Notes: generated by a model not told the origin, from the sequence alone. A stretch of DNA of 64,000 nt from CAYJBH01 sp964370825 (GCA_964370825.1 CAYJKY010000003.1:1-64000); one strand, 5' to 3'; positions 32,843 to 40,932 are shown, counted from the first letter of the stretch. Translations and numbers: made by a program.

Positions 32843-34216
32843 ATGAAACCAAATGTAATTCTTATCAACTGCGATGACCTCGGATACGGCGATCTCGGCT
32901 GTTACGGTTCCGGTATCAACGACACGCCGACGATTGATGAACTTGCAAGAACCGGTGTTAAATTTAACAGCTTTTATGCCAGTTCCTCGATATGCACACC
33001 GTCACGCGCCTCGCTTATGACAGGGTGTTATGCACAGCGTGTATCAATGCCGTTGGTTTTGTTTCCCGGTGCTAAAACAGGTTTAAACAAATCAGAATAT
33101 ACCATGCCAAGGTTGTTTAAAGATGCCGGTTATAAAACTATGATTGTAGGCAAGTGGCACTGTGGCGATCATGAGGAAACATTACCGCTACAGTTTGGTT
33201 TTGATGATTATTACGGTCTGCCCTACAGCAACGATATGGGTAGGCAGACATTAATGGATGGCATGAAGGAGGGTGATTATCTTCCACCGTTGCCGTTGAT
33301 TCGTGGCGATAAGGTTGTTCAGCAACAGCCGGATCAGGCAGGACTTACCGAGCGTTATGTAGAAAAAAGCCTCGAATTCATCGATGCTAGTGCAGAAGAA
33401 AACACGCCGTTTTTTCTCTATCTAGCACATATGCATGTACACCTTCCGCTATACGAGCAGGAAAGATTTATCCGTGAGAGCAGAAACGGCGATTTCGGTG
33501 CCTGCGTATCCGGTGTAGACTGGTCGGTTAGTGCTATACTTCACAAACTTAAGTCACTCGGGATTTATGAAAACACCATGATTATCTTCACCTCTGATAA
33601 CGGTTCAAGGGCAAAGGACGGCGCATCAAACGCACCACTGCGAGGTGCAAAATTCTCCTCCTACGAGGGTGGATTCAGGGTGCCGTTTATAGTCCACTGG
33701 AAGGGTCATGTTTCTGAAGGGGTAGAGATTGACAACATGGCAAGCAACATGGATCTTTTACCAAGCTTTTCGGCATTGCTAAATCAGCCGCTTTCGGGCA
33801 ATAAAATAGATGGTGTTAACATACTTTCTATGTTAATGGGCGAGGATAACCCCGTTAGGGAGGAGTTTGCATATTACTTTAACTACAACCTAAACGGCAT
33901 ACGCAAGGGAAAATACAAACTGCTTGTGGGCGACGTTAATTTCTCGGAGAGTTGTGTCTTTGATTCGCCCGAACTTTACGACCTTGACAAGGATGTCTCG
34001 GAGGAGAACAATATAAAAGAAAGCAATCCGGAGATATTGGCAGATTTAATGTCGTCTATGGAAAGGTACAGAAAAGCATTTGGTGATATGTGCGACGGCT
34101 CACTCGGCGATGAGATTCGTCCCTGTGCCGAGATTGACAATCCGAAACCACTCACCGAATATGACGAAAACCATCCCTATGTCGTGTTGATGTACGATAA
34201 GGACGACAGGGGTTAA
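32843..34216 (+). CDS. Type I sulfatase (Cys-type formylglycine)
   Basis: A 457-residue arylsulfatase-family hydrolase. The metal-binding N-terminus is LINCDDLGYGDLGCYG. The active-site motif CTPSRASLMTG starts at C51, the cysteine turned into formylglycine by an anSME-type radical-SAM enzyme in anaerobes; none is in the window. Other ligands appear in VGKWHCGDH and FTSDNGSRAK. There is no signal peptide, so it should act on imported, short sulfated sugars inside the cell. It precedes a sugar-isomerase-like gene by 34 bp. Confidence 0.9.
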   Translation: MKPNVILINCDDLGYGDLGCYGSGINDTPTIDELARTGVKFNSFYASSSICTPSRASLMTGCYAQRVSMPLVLFPGAKTGLNKSEYTMPRLFKDAGYKTMIVGKWHCGDHEETLPLQFGFDDYYGLPYSNDMGRQTLMDGMKEGDYLPPLPLIRGDKVVQQQPDQAGLTERYVEKSLEFIDASAEENTPFFLYLAHMHVHLPLYEQERFIRESRNGDFGACVSGVDWSVSAILHKLKSLGIYENTMIIFTSDNGSRAKDGASNAPLRGAKFSSYEGGFRVPFIVHWKGHVSEGVEIDNMASNMDLLPSFSALLNQPLSGNKIDGVNILSMLMGEDNPVREEFAYYFNYNLNGIRKGKYKLLVGDVNFSESCVFDSPELYDLDKDVSEENNIKESNPEILADLMSSMERYRKAFGDMCDGSLGDEIRPCAEIDNPKPLTEYDENHPYVVLMYDKDDRG

Positions 34217-34250
34217 TTAATATAAAATTACGAAAAGAAAGGATATGAAA

Positions 34251-35108
34251 ATGGCTATTAAGGTAGGTATACAGTTATATTCGGTAAGGAATTCTATGAT
34301 GGTAAACCCAATCGACACCATTAATAAAGTTGGAAAGTTGGGTTATAGATATTTTGAGGTTGCAAACCATAACGCAACCGAGGATTTTGGCGTCGGTTTT
34401 AACGTTGATTCAAGCAGAATGAAGGAAATTTTAAGCGAAACCGGTTCAAGGGTAGTGAGTGCCCATATCTTTCCGTTTTTGGATGAAAATATTGACAAGG
34501 TATTATCCTACTTTCAGGATTTAGGCACGGAATATATTGCGATCAGCCTTGCATTTTTCAAGGACAAAGACGATGTACTTAAACAGTGCAAAAAATTTGA
34601 AAAAATCGGAAAAAAATGTAGAGAGTACGGAATATCTTTTTTATATCACAACCATTTTCACGAATTTCAAGAGTTTGAAGGGCAATCTGTTTTAGATATA
34701 ATTAAAGATAATACCGACCCGAAGTATCTGAGCTTTGAGCTGGATACCTTCTGGTCGTTCAGAGCAGGAAAAAATCCGGTTGAGGTGATGGATAAATTAG
34801 GCGACAGGCTAAAACTGATTCACCAAAAAGACTACTCAAAAACACCTAAATTTCCTGTAAACCTTCTGGAGAGAAACGGAAACGACATATGCTATGATAT
34901 GGACTGTTTTATAAAAAATGTTGCGCCGGAGGACTTCACCGAAATAGGTTTGGGACAGATGGATATCCAAGCCATCATAGACAAGGCGAATGAAATAGGT
35001 GTAGAGTATGTGATTTTAGAGCAGGATTTCACCGAATTGGACGAGATGGAGAGCATCGGTGTAAGCATGGAAAGCTTTAAAAAATACAATGGTATTGAAT
35101 GGAATTAA
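34251..35108 (+). CDS. Sugar phosphate isomerase/epimerase (TIM barrel)
   Basis: A 285-residue xylose-isomerase-like TIM-barrel protein. It begins IKVGIQLYSVRNSM and carries FLYHNHFHEFQ, LSFELDTFWSF, LIHQKD and a late VILEQD, giving the metal-binding His/Glu/Asp set of the family. Substrate unknown; members act on inositols, keto-sugars or hydroxypyruvate. The ATG at 34251 is preferred to 34245 because AAAGGA at 34238-34243 is 7 bases from it but only 1 from the other. It likely acts on the sugar released by the sulfatase. Confidence 0.82.
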   Translation: MAIKVGIQLYSVRNSMMVNPIDTINKVGKLGYRYFEVANHNATEDFGVGFNVDSSRMKEILSETGSRVVSAHIFPFLDENIDKVLSYFQDLGTEYIAISLAFFKDKDDVLKQCKKFEKIGKKCREYGISFLYHNHFHEFQEFEGQSVLDIIKDNTDPKYLSFELDTFWSFRAGKNPVEVMDKLGDRLKLIHQKDYSKTPKFPVNLLERNGNDICYDMDCFIKNVAPEDFTEIGLGQMDIQAIIDKANEIGVEYVILEQDFTELDEMESIGVSMESFKKYNGIEWN

Positions 35109-35109
35109 G

Positions 35110-36288
35110 ATGGATAGAAAATATAAAAGAGTATTTATTATAGTCGTGGACTCGCTCGGGGTCGGTGCAATGCCGGACGCCGAGCAGTATGGAGATGTCG
35201 GTGCAGACACCCTCGGACATATTGTTGAGCAGGCTGGCGACATAAAAATACCGACACTCGTTAGCCTTGGAATTGCAAACCTACACCCACTCAAGGGAAT
35301 ACCGCCGATTGAAAACCCGCTTGGAAGCTATTGCTATCTTTATGAAAAAAGCGTCGGGAAGGACACCCTTACCGGACATTGGGAGATGATGGGGGTAGAA
35401 ACAAAAACACCTTTCAAGGTTTTTACCGACACGGGTTTTCCCAAGGAGCTTATCGATGAGCTCAGCCGGTTGACAGGAAGAGAGATTGTCGGAAACAAAT
35501 CGGCAAGCGGAACCGAGATAATCGAGGAGCTGGCACAGCAGGAAATTGAGGAGGGCAAACTCATAGTTTATACCTCGGCAGATTCGGTTTTGCAGATTTG
35601 CGGCAACGAGGAGACAATGGGGCTTGAAACTCTTTATCGCTACTGTGAAATTGCAAGAGAACTCACCATGCGTGAGGATTGGATGGTTGCAAGGGTAATT
35701 GCAAGACCATATGTCGGAAAAAAAGCCGGCGAGTACAAAAGAACCTCAAATCGCCATGACTACGCACTGTCACCACCACAGAAAACATATCTCGATGCAC
35801 TTAAAGACGGTGGGCTTGATGTAATATCGGTAGGAAAGATTAACGACATATTTAACGGTTGCGGATTAACCGAGTCTAACAAATCGAAAAGCTCGGTGCA
35901 CGGAATGGAGCAGACAATTTCGTTGCTTGAGCGTGAGTTTAACGGAATATGTTTTACCAACCTTGTCGATTTTGATGCCAAGTGGGGACATCGACGTAAT
36001 GTTCGGGGATATGCCGAGGAGCTTGAGAGGTTTGATGCCCTTCTTGCTAAGTTTATCGATGGCATGAAGGAGGATGATCTGTTAATTCTCACCTCGGATC
36101 ACGGAACCGACCCAACCCACCACGGCACCGACCATACCAGAGAGCGCGCCTTTATGATTGCATACTCAAAGCGGATAAACCCTAAAAGGTTAAAGGATGG
36201 CGACAGCTTTGCCGATATTGGAGCAACCATAGCAGGTAATTTCAATCTTCAAACGCCGGAGGGCTGTATAGGACAACCGGCTGTTTGA
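35110..36288 (+). CDS. deoB: Phosphopentomutase
   Basis: Alkaline-phosphatase-superfamily mutase that interconverts (deoxy)ribose-1- and -5-phosphates in nucleoside salvage. The 392-residue length is normal. VFIIVVDSLGVGAMPDA contains the first metal Asp, DTLTGHWEMMG the nucleophile Thr region, and LTSDHGTDPTHHGTDHTRE the later metal ligands. Start 35110 gives the family N-terminus; an earlier in-frame ATG at 35089 would overlap the upstream gene. The gene follows the isomerase without a gap, an unusual context for deoB. Confidence 0.93.
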   Translation: MDRKYKRVFIIVVDSLGVGAMPDAEQYGDVGADTLGHIVEQAGDIKIPTLVSLGIANLHPLKGIPPIENPLGSYCYLYEKSVGKDTLTGHWEMMGVETKTPFKVFTDTGFPKELIDELSRLTGREIVGNKSASGTEIIEELAQQEIEEGKLIVYTSADSVLQICGNEETMGLETLYRYCEIARELTMREDWMVARVIARPYVGKKAGEYKRTSNRHDYALSPPQKTYLDALKDGGLDVISVGKINDIFNGCGLTESNKSKSSVHGMEQTISLLEREFNGICFTNLVDFDAKWGHRRNVRGYAEELERFDALLAKFIDGMKEDDLLILTSDHGTDPTHHGTDHTRERAFMIAYSKRINPKRLKDGDSFADIGATIAGNFNLQTPEGCIGQPAV

Positions 36289-36616
36289 TGTCTATGTAAT
36301 TTTACGGGTTGTTATGCAATCAAACAACGAACATTGAATACAAGAGTACAAGTGATTTTTATATTTCATAAATTATCAATGTACTTTTTGATGATTGTGT
36401 GATGAAATAGGTAGATTAAGGATTATTTACATAATATTGTAGCAAGGGAAAAACGGTTGAAACACTGTAAAATTTATATTATGTGTGGTGATAAAATGGA
36501 ATTGCCAAAGAGAAAAAATATAAGATTGAAAGATTATGATTATAGCCAAAATGCTGCGTATTTTGTGACGATTTGCACCCAAAACAGAGAATGTTTATTG
36601 GGTGAAATTGTTGTAG

Positions 36617-36637
36617 GGCAAGGGCTCTGCTCTTGCC
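36617..36637. repeat. REP-like hairpin 1 inside the RAYT remnant
   Basis: GGCAAGGGC (36617-36625) pairs with GCTCTTGCC (36629-36637) with one G-T pair and a 3-nt loop. It codes for the VGQGLCSCR segment, which is not part of the usual transposase core. Confidence 0.55.
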
Positions 36638-36759
36638 GATTATCACCAATCGGAAACATTGTCGAGGAAGAAATTAATGCGTTACCAATACGTTACACTG
36701 GTATTACAATTTCAAATTTTATTGTTATGCCCAATCATATACATATGATAATGGAAATA

Positions 36760-36789
36760 GTAGGGGACGATGTGGACATCGTCCCCTAC
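36760..36789. repeat. REP-like hairpin 2 at the RAYT break point
   Basis: GTAGGGGACGATG (36760-36772) and CATCGTCCCCTAC (36777-36789) form a perfect 13-bp stem with a 4-nt loop, TGGA. The RAYT frame breaks just after it, suggesting that the palindrome inserted into the gene. Confidence 0.75.
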
Positions 36790-36853
36790 GACAATTAATC
36801 AATTTTACAATTAATTAAAACAATGGTTACAAAACAAACAAGATTTTTTTGCG

Positions 36854-36878
36854 AGATACCTTGACAGATGAGGTATCT
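36854..36878. promoter_or_regulatory. Inverted repeat over the padR -35 box (candidate PadR operator)
   Basis: AGATACCT (36854-36861) and AGGTATCT (36871-36878) form a perfect 8-bp inverted repeat with a 9-bp centre. It spans the TTGACA box of the padR promoter, the position expected for autorepression by a PadR protein. Confidence 0.68.
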
Positions 36879-36889
36879 TATGTTATTAT
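36861..36889 (+). promoter_or_regulatory. Promoter of the padR operon
   Basis: TTGACA (36861-36866), 17-bp spacer, TATTAT (36884-36889); AAAGGAG follows before the padR ATG at 36922. Confidence 0.78.
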
Positions 36890-36921
36890 ATATATCAAAG
36901 AGCAGAAAGGAGTTCCTTAAC

Positions 36922-37275
36922 ATGCTAAACATATCCGACATACTCCGTGGTTACAGCGAGACCATAATACTTGCACAACTTATAAAGGGTGACAGCTACG
37001 GGTATGAAATAAACAAGGCAATACAAAAGGCTACCGACGGTGCGTTAGAGCTTAAGGAGGCCACCCTGTATACAACATTTAGGAGGCTGGAGTCCTCGGG
37101 ATGTATAATATCCTACTGGGGTGATGAAAACACCGGGGCAAGGCGAAGATATTATTCCATCACCGAACAGGGCAGGCGGCTTTACAGTGAAAACCATGCC
37201 GATTGGGGACGCGCGAGACAGATGTTGGATAGACTTTTAGAACAGGAGGAGGTTAACAATGAATACAAAGATTAG
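36922..37275 (+). CDS. PadR-family transcriptional regulator
   Basis: A 117-residue PadR-s1-type winged-helix repressor: ILRGYSETIILAQLIKGDSYGYEI, then LKEATLYTTFRRLESSGCI (recognition helix) and GARRRYYSITEQGRRLY (wing). The start at 36922 is set by AAAGGAG 8-10 bases upstream and by family length. The gene is the first of an operon with a permease-prefix protein and DUF4097 genes, an arrangement common in Firmicutes stress-responsive membrane operons. An inverted repeat overlaps its promoter. Confidence 0.88.
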   Translation: MLNISDILRGYSETIILAQLIKGDSYGYEINKAIQKATDGALELKEATLYTTFRRLESSGCIISYWGDENTGARRRYYSITEQGRRLYSENHADWGRARQMLDRLLEQEEVNNEYKD

Positions 37276-37936
37276 AAACTATGTCGAGGTTTTATTTTCT
37301 GACATACCAAAGACCAAAAAAGCGATAGAGCTTAAGGAGGAAATACTCGGCAACCTCTCCGACAGATTTGATGACTACATCAAGGAGGGGAAGAGCGAAA
37401 CGCAGGCATATAGTCTTGCGGTTAGCACAATGGGAGAGATTGATGAACTGCTTGACAGCGTGAAGCCGGACGCTAACTTTGTAAACGATGCAAACAAACA
37501 CAGAAAAGCAAAGGCTCGCAACACCGCAATTGCTGTGGTTATCTACATTTTAGGATTGATATCCTTTTTAACGCTTGTCGGGGTAGGCGAACTGCTAGGT
37601 GCATTAGAGGACTTTATGAGCATCATCGGACTTATCTCAATGTTTTCCCTTGCGGCGATAGCAACGGCAATACTAATCTACACCAACATGTCTATGCCGG
37701 CCGAATTTAAGGACTACAATCGTGAAGAGGAGAGAGAGTATCGCAAAAACGAGAGTAGGTCCGAGAAGATTTTCAAGTCTATAATGTCGGTATATTGGTC
37801 GGTCGTACTGTTAATCTACCTTGCAATAAGCTTTTTCGGCGGTAATTGGGGTATAAGCTGGATTATCTGGCCACTTGCAGGAATTTTATCAAGCATTATT
37901 AAGACAATATTTGAGATTGGAGAGACAAATGAGTAA
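37259..37936 (+). CDS. Permease-prefix-domain membrane protein
   Basis: A 225-residue protein with an N-terminal helical 'permease prefix' domain (IRNYVEVLFSDIPKTKKAIEL, ALAVSTMGEIDELL-like region), followed by about four membrane helices. The partner of PadR in many Firmicutes operons, with unknown function. It overlaps padR by 17 bp and its stop overlaps the start of the DUF4097 gene, so the three are translationally linked. Confidence 0.8.
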   Translation: MNTKIRNYVEVLFSDIPKTKKAIELKEEILGNLSDRFDDYIKEGKSETQAYSLAVSTMGEIDELLDSVKPDANFVNDANKHRKAKARNTAIAVVIYILGLISFLTLVGVGELLGALEDFMSIIGLISMFSLAAIATAILIYTNMSMPAEFKDYNREEEREYRKNESRSEKIFKSIMSVYWSVVLLIYLAISFFGGNWGISWIIWPLAGILSSIIKTIFEIGETNE

Positions 37937-38765
37937 GAAAAATTGGCTGATAGTTAAGTTAGCTGTACTGATATTATTATTTGCATTAATATTGTCTATC
38001 ATGGTTTCAATGTTAAACGTTGATGGACTTGACTTTGGTTTTAATCTTGGGATGAATAGACGCCTTGACGACGGAATACCTACAGAACAGGAACAGAACT
38101 TTGAAGACATAGAACGAATTGTTTTTTACGGCTATTCGCTACCGCTCAGTATTAACGAGACGCAAAGAGATGATGTGTTGCTGATTGACAACACAACCAT
38201 GACCGGCAACGTTGAGCCGAACCAATACCTAGTAGAGGGCAACACCCTGTACTTCGAGCAGGGTGGCTTTAGACGCATCGGCTTCAACTTTAACTACGAC
38301 GGTATTAGCGGTGAAATCAAATTTGAAGTTCCGATGGGTGTGGAGATTGAGTACGATATTGATTCGGTGAGCGGCGGCATTGTTGTGGACGCACCTTTAA
38401 ATAATGGATTAAAAATTAATAATGTGAGCGGTAATATCGACATTTTGCAGGGTGGTGATGAGCTTATCATAAACAGTGTAAGCGGAAAAATAGAAATAGA
38501 AGAGCCGGTTATAACACAAAAAATAGCCACGGTAAGCGGCGGAATAGATACTGTAGCCGATACCGAGAGTGTGGAAATTGATGTGGATTCGGTAAGTGGA
38601 AGCACCGACATCGCCTTATCGGAAGGTGTCACTTATAGTGTCAAGCATGCTGCGGTGTCGGGAAGTGTAAATGATGACTACACCGGCGGTAGTGGTGCAT
38701 CCGATAAGACACTCAACATATCCGTTTCATCCGTCAGCGGTTCGGTAAATATATTTGACGATTAA
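37929..38765 (+). CDS. DUF4097-family beta-repeat protein, membrane anchored
   Basis: A 278-residue protein with an N-terminal membrane anchor (LIVKLAVLILLFALILSIMV) and a right-handed beta-helix-like region made of repeated VSG(G/N)I units (SVSGGIVVDAP, NVSGNIDILQ, SVSGKIEIEE, TVSGGIDTVA, SVSGSTDIAL). This is the DUF4097 architecture linked to LiaX/LiaG-like envelope stress proteins. Start 37929 is supported by GGAGAG; the ATG overlaps the upstream stop. Likely exposed outside the membrane. Confidence 0.85.
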   Translation: MSKKNWLIVKLAVLILLFALILSIMVSMLNVDGLDFGFNLGMNRRLDDGIPTEQEQNFEDIERIVFYGYSLPLSINETQRDDVLLIDNTTMTGNVEPNQYLVEGNTLYFEQGGFRRIGFNFNYDGISGEIKFEVPMGVEIEYDIDSVSGGIVVDAPLNNGLKINNVSGNIDILQGGDELIINSVSGKIEIEEPVITQKIATVSGGIDTVADTESVEIDVDSVSGSTDIALSEGVTYSVKHAAVSGSVNDDYTGGSGASDKTLNISVSSVSGSVNIFDD

Positions 38766-38807
38766 GTATTTTTGTCATAAAAATAATGAGAAAGCGAAAT
38801 ATAAAGC

Positions 38808-38836
38808 TTTACAATCCCCTTAATGTGTGCTAAACT
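38808..38836 (+). promoter_or_regulatory. Promoter upstream of the second DUF4097 gene
   Basis: TTTACA (38808-38813), 17-bp spacer, TAAACT (38831-38836). It suggests that the second copy can be expressed apart from padR. Confidence 0.45.
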
Positions 38837-38867
38837 CAATATATCTATTATTGCAACGGAGGGGCAT

Positions 38868-39611
38868 ATGGTTACTCGAAGGGCAGTAAAATCAGAAAAT
38901 AAAGAATGTGAAGTTAATATTTCGGAACAGAAAAGATACTACTTTAAAGATATAGGCACAATTGAGATAAAAACTTATACCCTTTCAATAAGCGTAACAG
39001 AGTCGGATCGCGACGATGTTATGCTTATTGACAATACCCATTATGATAACTCTGCTGTCGGAAAAGTAGAACACAACGGAGTTTCGTCTATCGGTGGTGT
39101 GCTTTCCTTTACGCAGGGAAAAGTGATTGGAGGGTCAATTTTGACCGTTAAAGGTTCCGTGCATATAGAGGTGCCACTCAATATGACGATAGAATTCAAA
39201 CTTTCCTCGGCATGTGGAGACATCGAGCTCTGCGCACCGAGCAGTGGTGAACTTGTATTAAACAATGTAAGCGGAAAAATCAGGCTTTGCCATGGAGGCG
39301 ATGCAGTTATGCTCAACACTGTGAGCGGAGGCGTCAGCATTGAGCGAGCATATAAAACTCAACAGATAAGTGCTGTCAGCGCAAAAGTTGAAACAGTTTG
39401 TGACAAAGATAGTGTTAGCTTGGATATTAACAGCATAAACGGCAATATATCGGTAACACTACCGAGTAAAACCGACTGTGTTTTCAACTACTCCACCCTC
39501 TCCGGCAATATAAGCATGGATCATTCCGGCAGTGACAGCGTTAAAAATCCGAAATTATCGGTAAAAATAACCACCATTTGCGGAGCAATTAATATTTCGG
39601 ACAAGGACTGA
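38868..39611 (+). CDS. DUF4097-like protein without membrane anchor
   Basis: A 247-residue paralogue of the preceding gene: same opening (KDIGTIEIKTYTLSISVTESD versus a similar stretch upstream, then MLIDNT) and the same NVSGKI, TVSGGV and LSGNIS repeat units, giving a beta-helix. Unlike its neighbour it has no hydrophobic N-terminal segment, so it is probably cytoplasmic or wrongly started. ATG 38868 has GGAGG 5 bases upstream; no hydrophobic segment is seen further upstream in frame. It carries several extra Cys residues. Tandem duplication followed by loss of the anchor is the simplest explanation. Confidence 0.75.
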   Translation: MVTRRAVKSENKECEVNISEQKRYYFKDIGTIEIKTYTLSISVTESDRDDVMLIDNTHYDNSAVGKVEHNGVSSIGGVLSFTQGKVIGGSILTVKGSVHIEVPLNMTIEFKLSSACGDIELCAPSSGELVLNNVSGKIRLCHGGDAVMLNTVSGGVSIERAYKTQQISAVSAKVETVCDKDSVSLDINSINGNISVTLPSKTDCVFNYSTLSGNISMDHSGSDSVKNPKLSVKITTICGAINISDKD

Positions 39612-39653
39612 AATATTAACATGTAAAGCAATCTCTTATTTTTATGTTTTGTA

Positions 39654-39682
39654 TTGAAAATAGTATTATTTTATGCTATAGT
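39654..39682 (+). promoter_or_regulatory. Promoter of the DUF975 gene
   Basis: TTGAAA (39654-39659), 17-bp spacer, TATAGT (39677-39682), followed by AAAGAGG before the ATG at 39724. Confidence 0.65.
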
Positions 39683-39723
39683 ACATATTATATATACTGT
39701 TTTATTTTTACAAAGAGGTTATT

Positions 39724-40719
39724 ATGTTTACGAGACAAGAAATTAAACAAATGGCAAAGGATCAAATCAGAGGCAGAATAGGTCAACTATTTTTAGTTAT
39801 GTTGGTGATGTTTGCTATATCCGGCGTGTCAATGCTATTAAACTTCATCCCTGTCCTCGGTCAGCTTGTAATCACGGCGGTAAGTGTCGTTGTTGCGATG
39901 GGTTTTACACTCATTTTCATTAACCTTACAAAGGGTATCGAACCGGATGTTCGCACCCTGTTTGACAGGGTTCCGATATTCTTAAAAGTTTTCGGTCTAT
40001 ACTTTATGATAGGACTTTTCACCATGCTGTGGAGCTTATTGCTCATAGTTCCCGGCATTATAAAGATGTACTCCTACTTCTTGGCACCATATATTATGGC
40101 AGAAAATCCCGACAAAGGAGTATTTGAGGCGATTGACGATAGCAAAAGGATGATGAACGGCCATAAAATGGATCTTTTTGTGCTTGCGCTCTCCTTTATA
40201 GGCTGGATATTGCTTACGTCGGTTACCTTCGGTATTGCCGGTGTTTATGTTATACCCTATATGCAGGCGACATTTGCAAATTTCTATAACAAGGTAAAGG
40301 CTCTTGACGCACAACAAAACGGTGGCTACTATCAACAGCAATATGCACAGCAACCGTATGGGCAACAACAATACGGCCAACCACAATACGGTCAGCAACA
40401 ATATGGACAACAACAATATGATCCACCACAAAACGATCCACAACAATACACTCAGCAACAGTATACCCAACAATATGGGCAACAAACCCAGCAGCAGTAT
40501 CAGCAACCGAATCAATATCAGCAACCCTACCAGTACCAACAAGCGGACCAGGGTCAGCAGTATCAACAACAACCATATGATAGCACTCCTCAAGCCGAAG
40601 AATCAACATCTTATAACGATTACAGCTATAATAATAACTATTCCAACGGCAGCAATGATAATGGCTACGACGGCGGCGGTTACGATGGTGGCGGAGATAG
40701 CGGCGGCGGAGATGATTAA
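39724..40719 (+). CDS. DUF975 membrane protein with Q/Y-rich prion-like tail
   Basis: Residues 1-195 form a DUF975-type integral membrane protein with about five helices (RIGQLFLVMLVMFAISG, FMIGLFTMLWSLLLIVPGI, LFVLALSFIGWILLTS) and the hallmark IVPGIIKMYSY and AIDDSKRMMNGHK segment. Residues 197-331 are a low-complexity tail of YGQQQ-type repeats followed by a Tyr/Asn/Gly/Asp-rich end (GYDGGGYDGGGDSGGGDD). The tail is coded by a tandem-repeat DNA stretch (40312-40719). Tail function is unknown; such tails can drive assembly or phase separation. A terminator follows. Confidence 0.82.
   Translation: MFTRQEIKQMAKDQIRGRIGQLFLVMLVMFAISGVSMLLNFIPVLGQLVITAVSVVVAMGFTLIFINLTKGIEPDVRTLFDRVPIFLKVFGLYFMIGLFTMLWSLLLIVPGIIKMYSYFLAPYIMAENPDKGVFEAIDDSKRMMNGHKMDLFVLALSFIGWILLTSVTFGIAGVYVIPYMQATFANFYNKVKALDAQQNGGYYQQQYAQQPYGQQQYGQPQYGQQQYGQQQYDPPQNDPQQYTQQQYTQQYGQQTQQQYQQPNQYQQPYQYQQADQGQQYQQQPYDSTPQAEESTSYNDYSYNNNYSNGSNDNGYDGGGYDGGGDSGGGDD
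40312..40610. repeat. Degenerate CAACAATA-type tandem repeats coding for the Q/Y-rich tail
   Basis: Repeating units of about 12-18 bases coding YGQQQ, YGQPQ, YTQQQ and related blocks. Variation between units is mostly synonymous or single-base. Such stretches are prone to slippage and can vary in length between strains. Confidence 0.7.
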
Positions 40720-40764
40720 AATTAGGCTATAGGATATATCTTAATAACATATACAAAACAATAG

Positions 40765-40809
40765 CAACCTTGTTACCACGCATTAATGTGTGGCAACAAG
40801 GTTGTTTTT
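40765..40809 (+). terminator. Terminator after the DUF975 gene
   Basis: CAACCTTGTT (40765-40774) pairs with AACAAGGTTG (40795-40804). An inner CCAC/GTGG stem extends it after one mismatch, and TTTTT follows. Confidence 0.85.
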
Positions 40810-40822
40810 ACATTATAATCAA

Positions 40823-40858
40823 TCAACTTGAAAAACGATATATTGTTTTTCAAGTTGA
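40823..40858. repeat. Perfect 14-bp inverted repeat upstream of the marR promoter
   Basis: TCAACTTGAAAAAC (40823-40836) and GTTTTTCAAGTTGA (40845-40858) with an 8-base loop. No T tract on either side argues against a terminator. It lies 25 bp before the marR -35 box and might be a regulator site. Confidence 0.6.
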
Positions 40859-40882
40859 ACTAATGTATTTTTACAAAAGTAC

Positions 40883-40911
40883 TTGACAAATGTAAATAGT
40901 TAGTTTAAAAT
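40883..40911 (+). promoter_or_regulatory. Promoter of marR-MATE
   Basis: TTGACA (40883-40888), 17-bp spacer, TAAAAT (40906-40911). Transcription would start within the TAGTTAGT repeat array. Confidence 0.75.
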
Positions 40912-40932
40912 AGTTAGTGTAAAGTAGTTAGT
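40897..40932. repeat. Three exact TAGTTAGT repeats at 14-bp period
   Basis: TAGTTAGT at 40897-40904, 40911-40918 and 40925-40932. The array covers the -10 region and the start site of the marR promoter, so it is a candidate operator. The pattern is direct, not inverted, which is uncommon for MarR proteins. Confidence 0.65.

Larger units (their letters stand above)
36496..36855 (+). pseudogene. REP-associated tyrosine transposase (RAYT), truncated and frameshifted
   Basis: The frame starting at 36496 encodes the N-terminal half of a Y1/RAYT transposase: RKNIRLKDYDYSQNAAYFVTICTQ and the HUH-type motif VMPNHIHMI. It ends with TAA at 36796-36798. In another frame the next bases still read QLIKTMVTKQTRF, the expected continuation, so the gene is frameshifted. 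The catalytic tyrosine region is gone. Two hairpins of REP type lie inside the frame. The insertion and decay products are about 70 bp from the padR promoter. Confidence 0.75.

Noticed and set aside
40036..40732. Long open frames on both strands across the Q/Y-rich repeat region
   Set aside because: The repeat DNA keeps other frames open by its base composition. They encode only Leu/Ile/Val or Asn/His runs and lack ribosome-binding sites.
40897..40932. CRISPR-like short repeat array
   Set aside because: Units are 8 bp with 6-bp spacers, far too short, and sit on a promoter.
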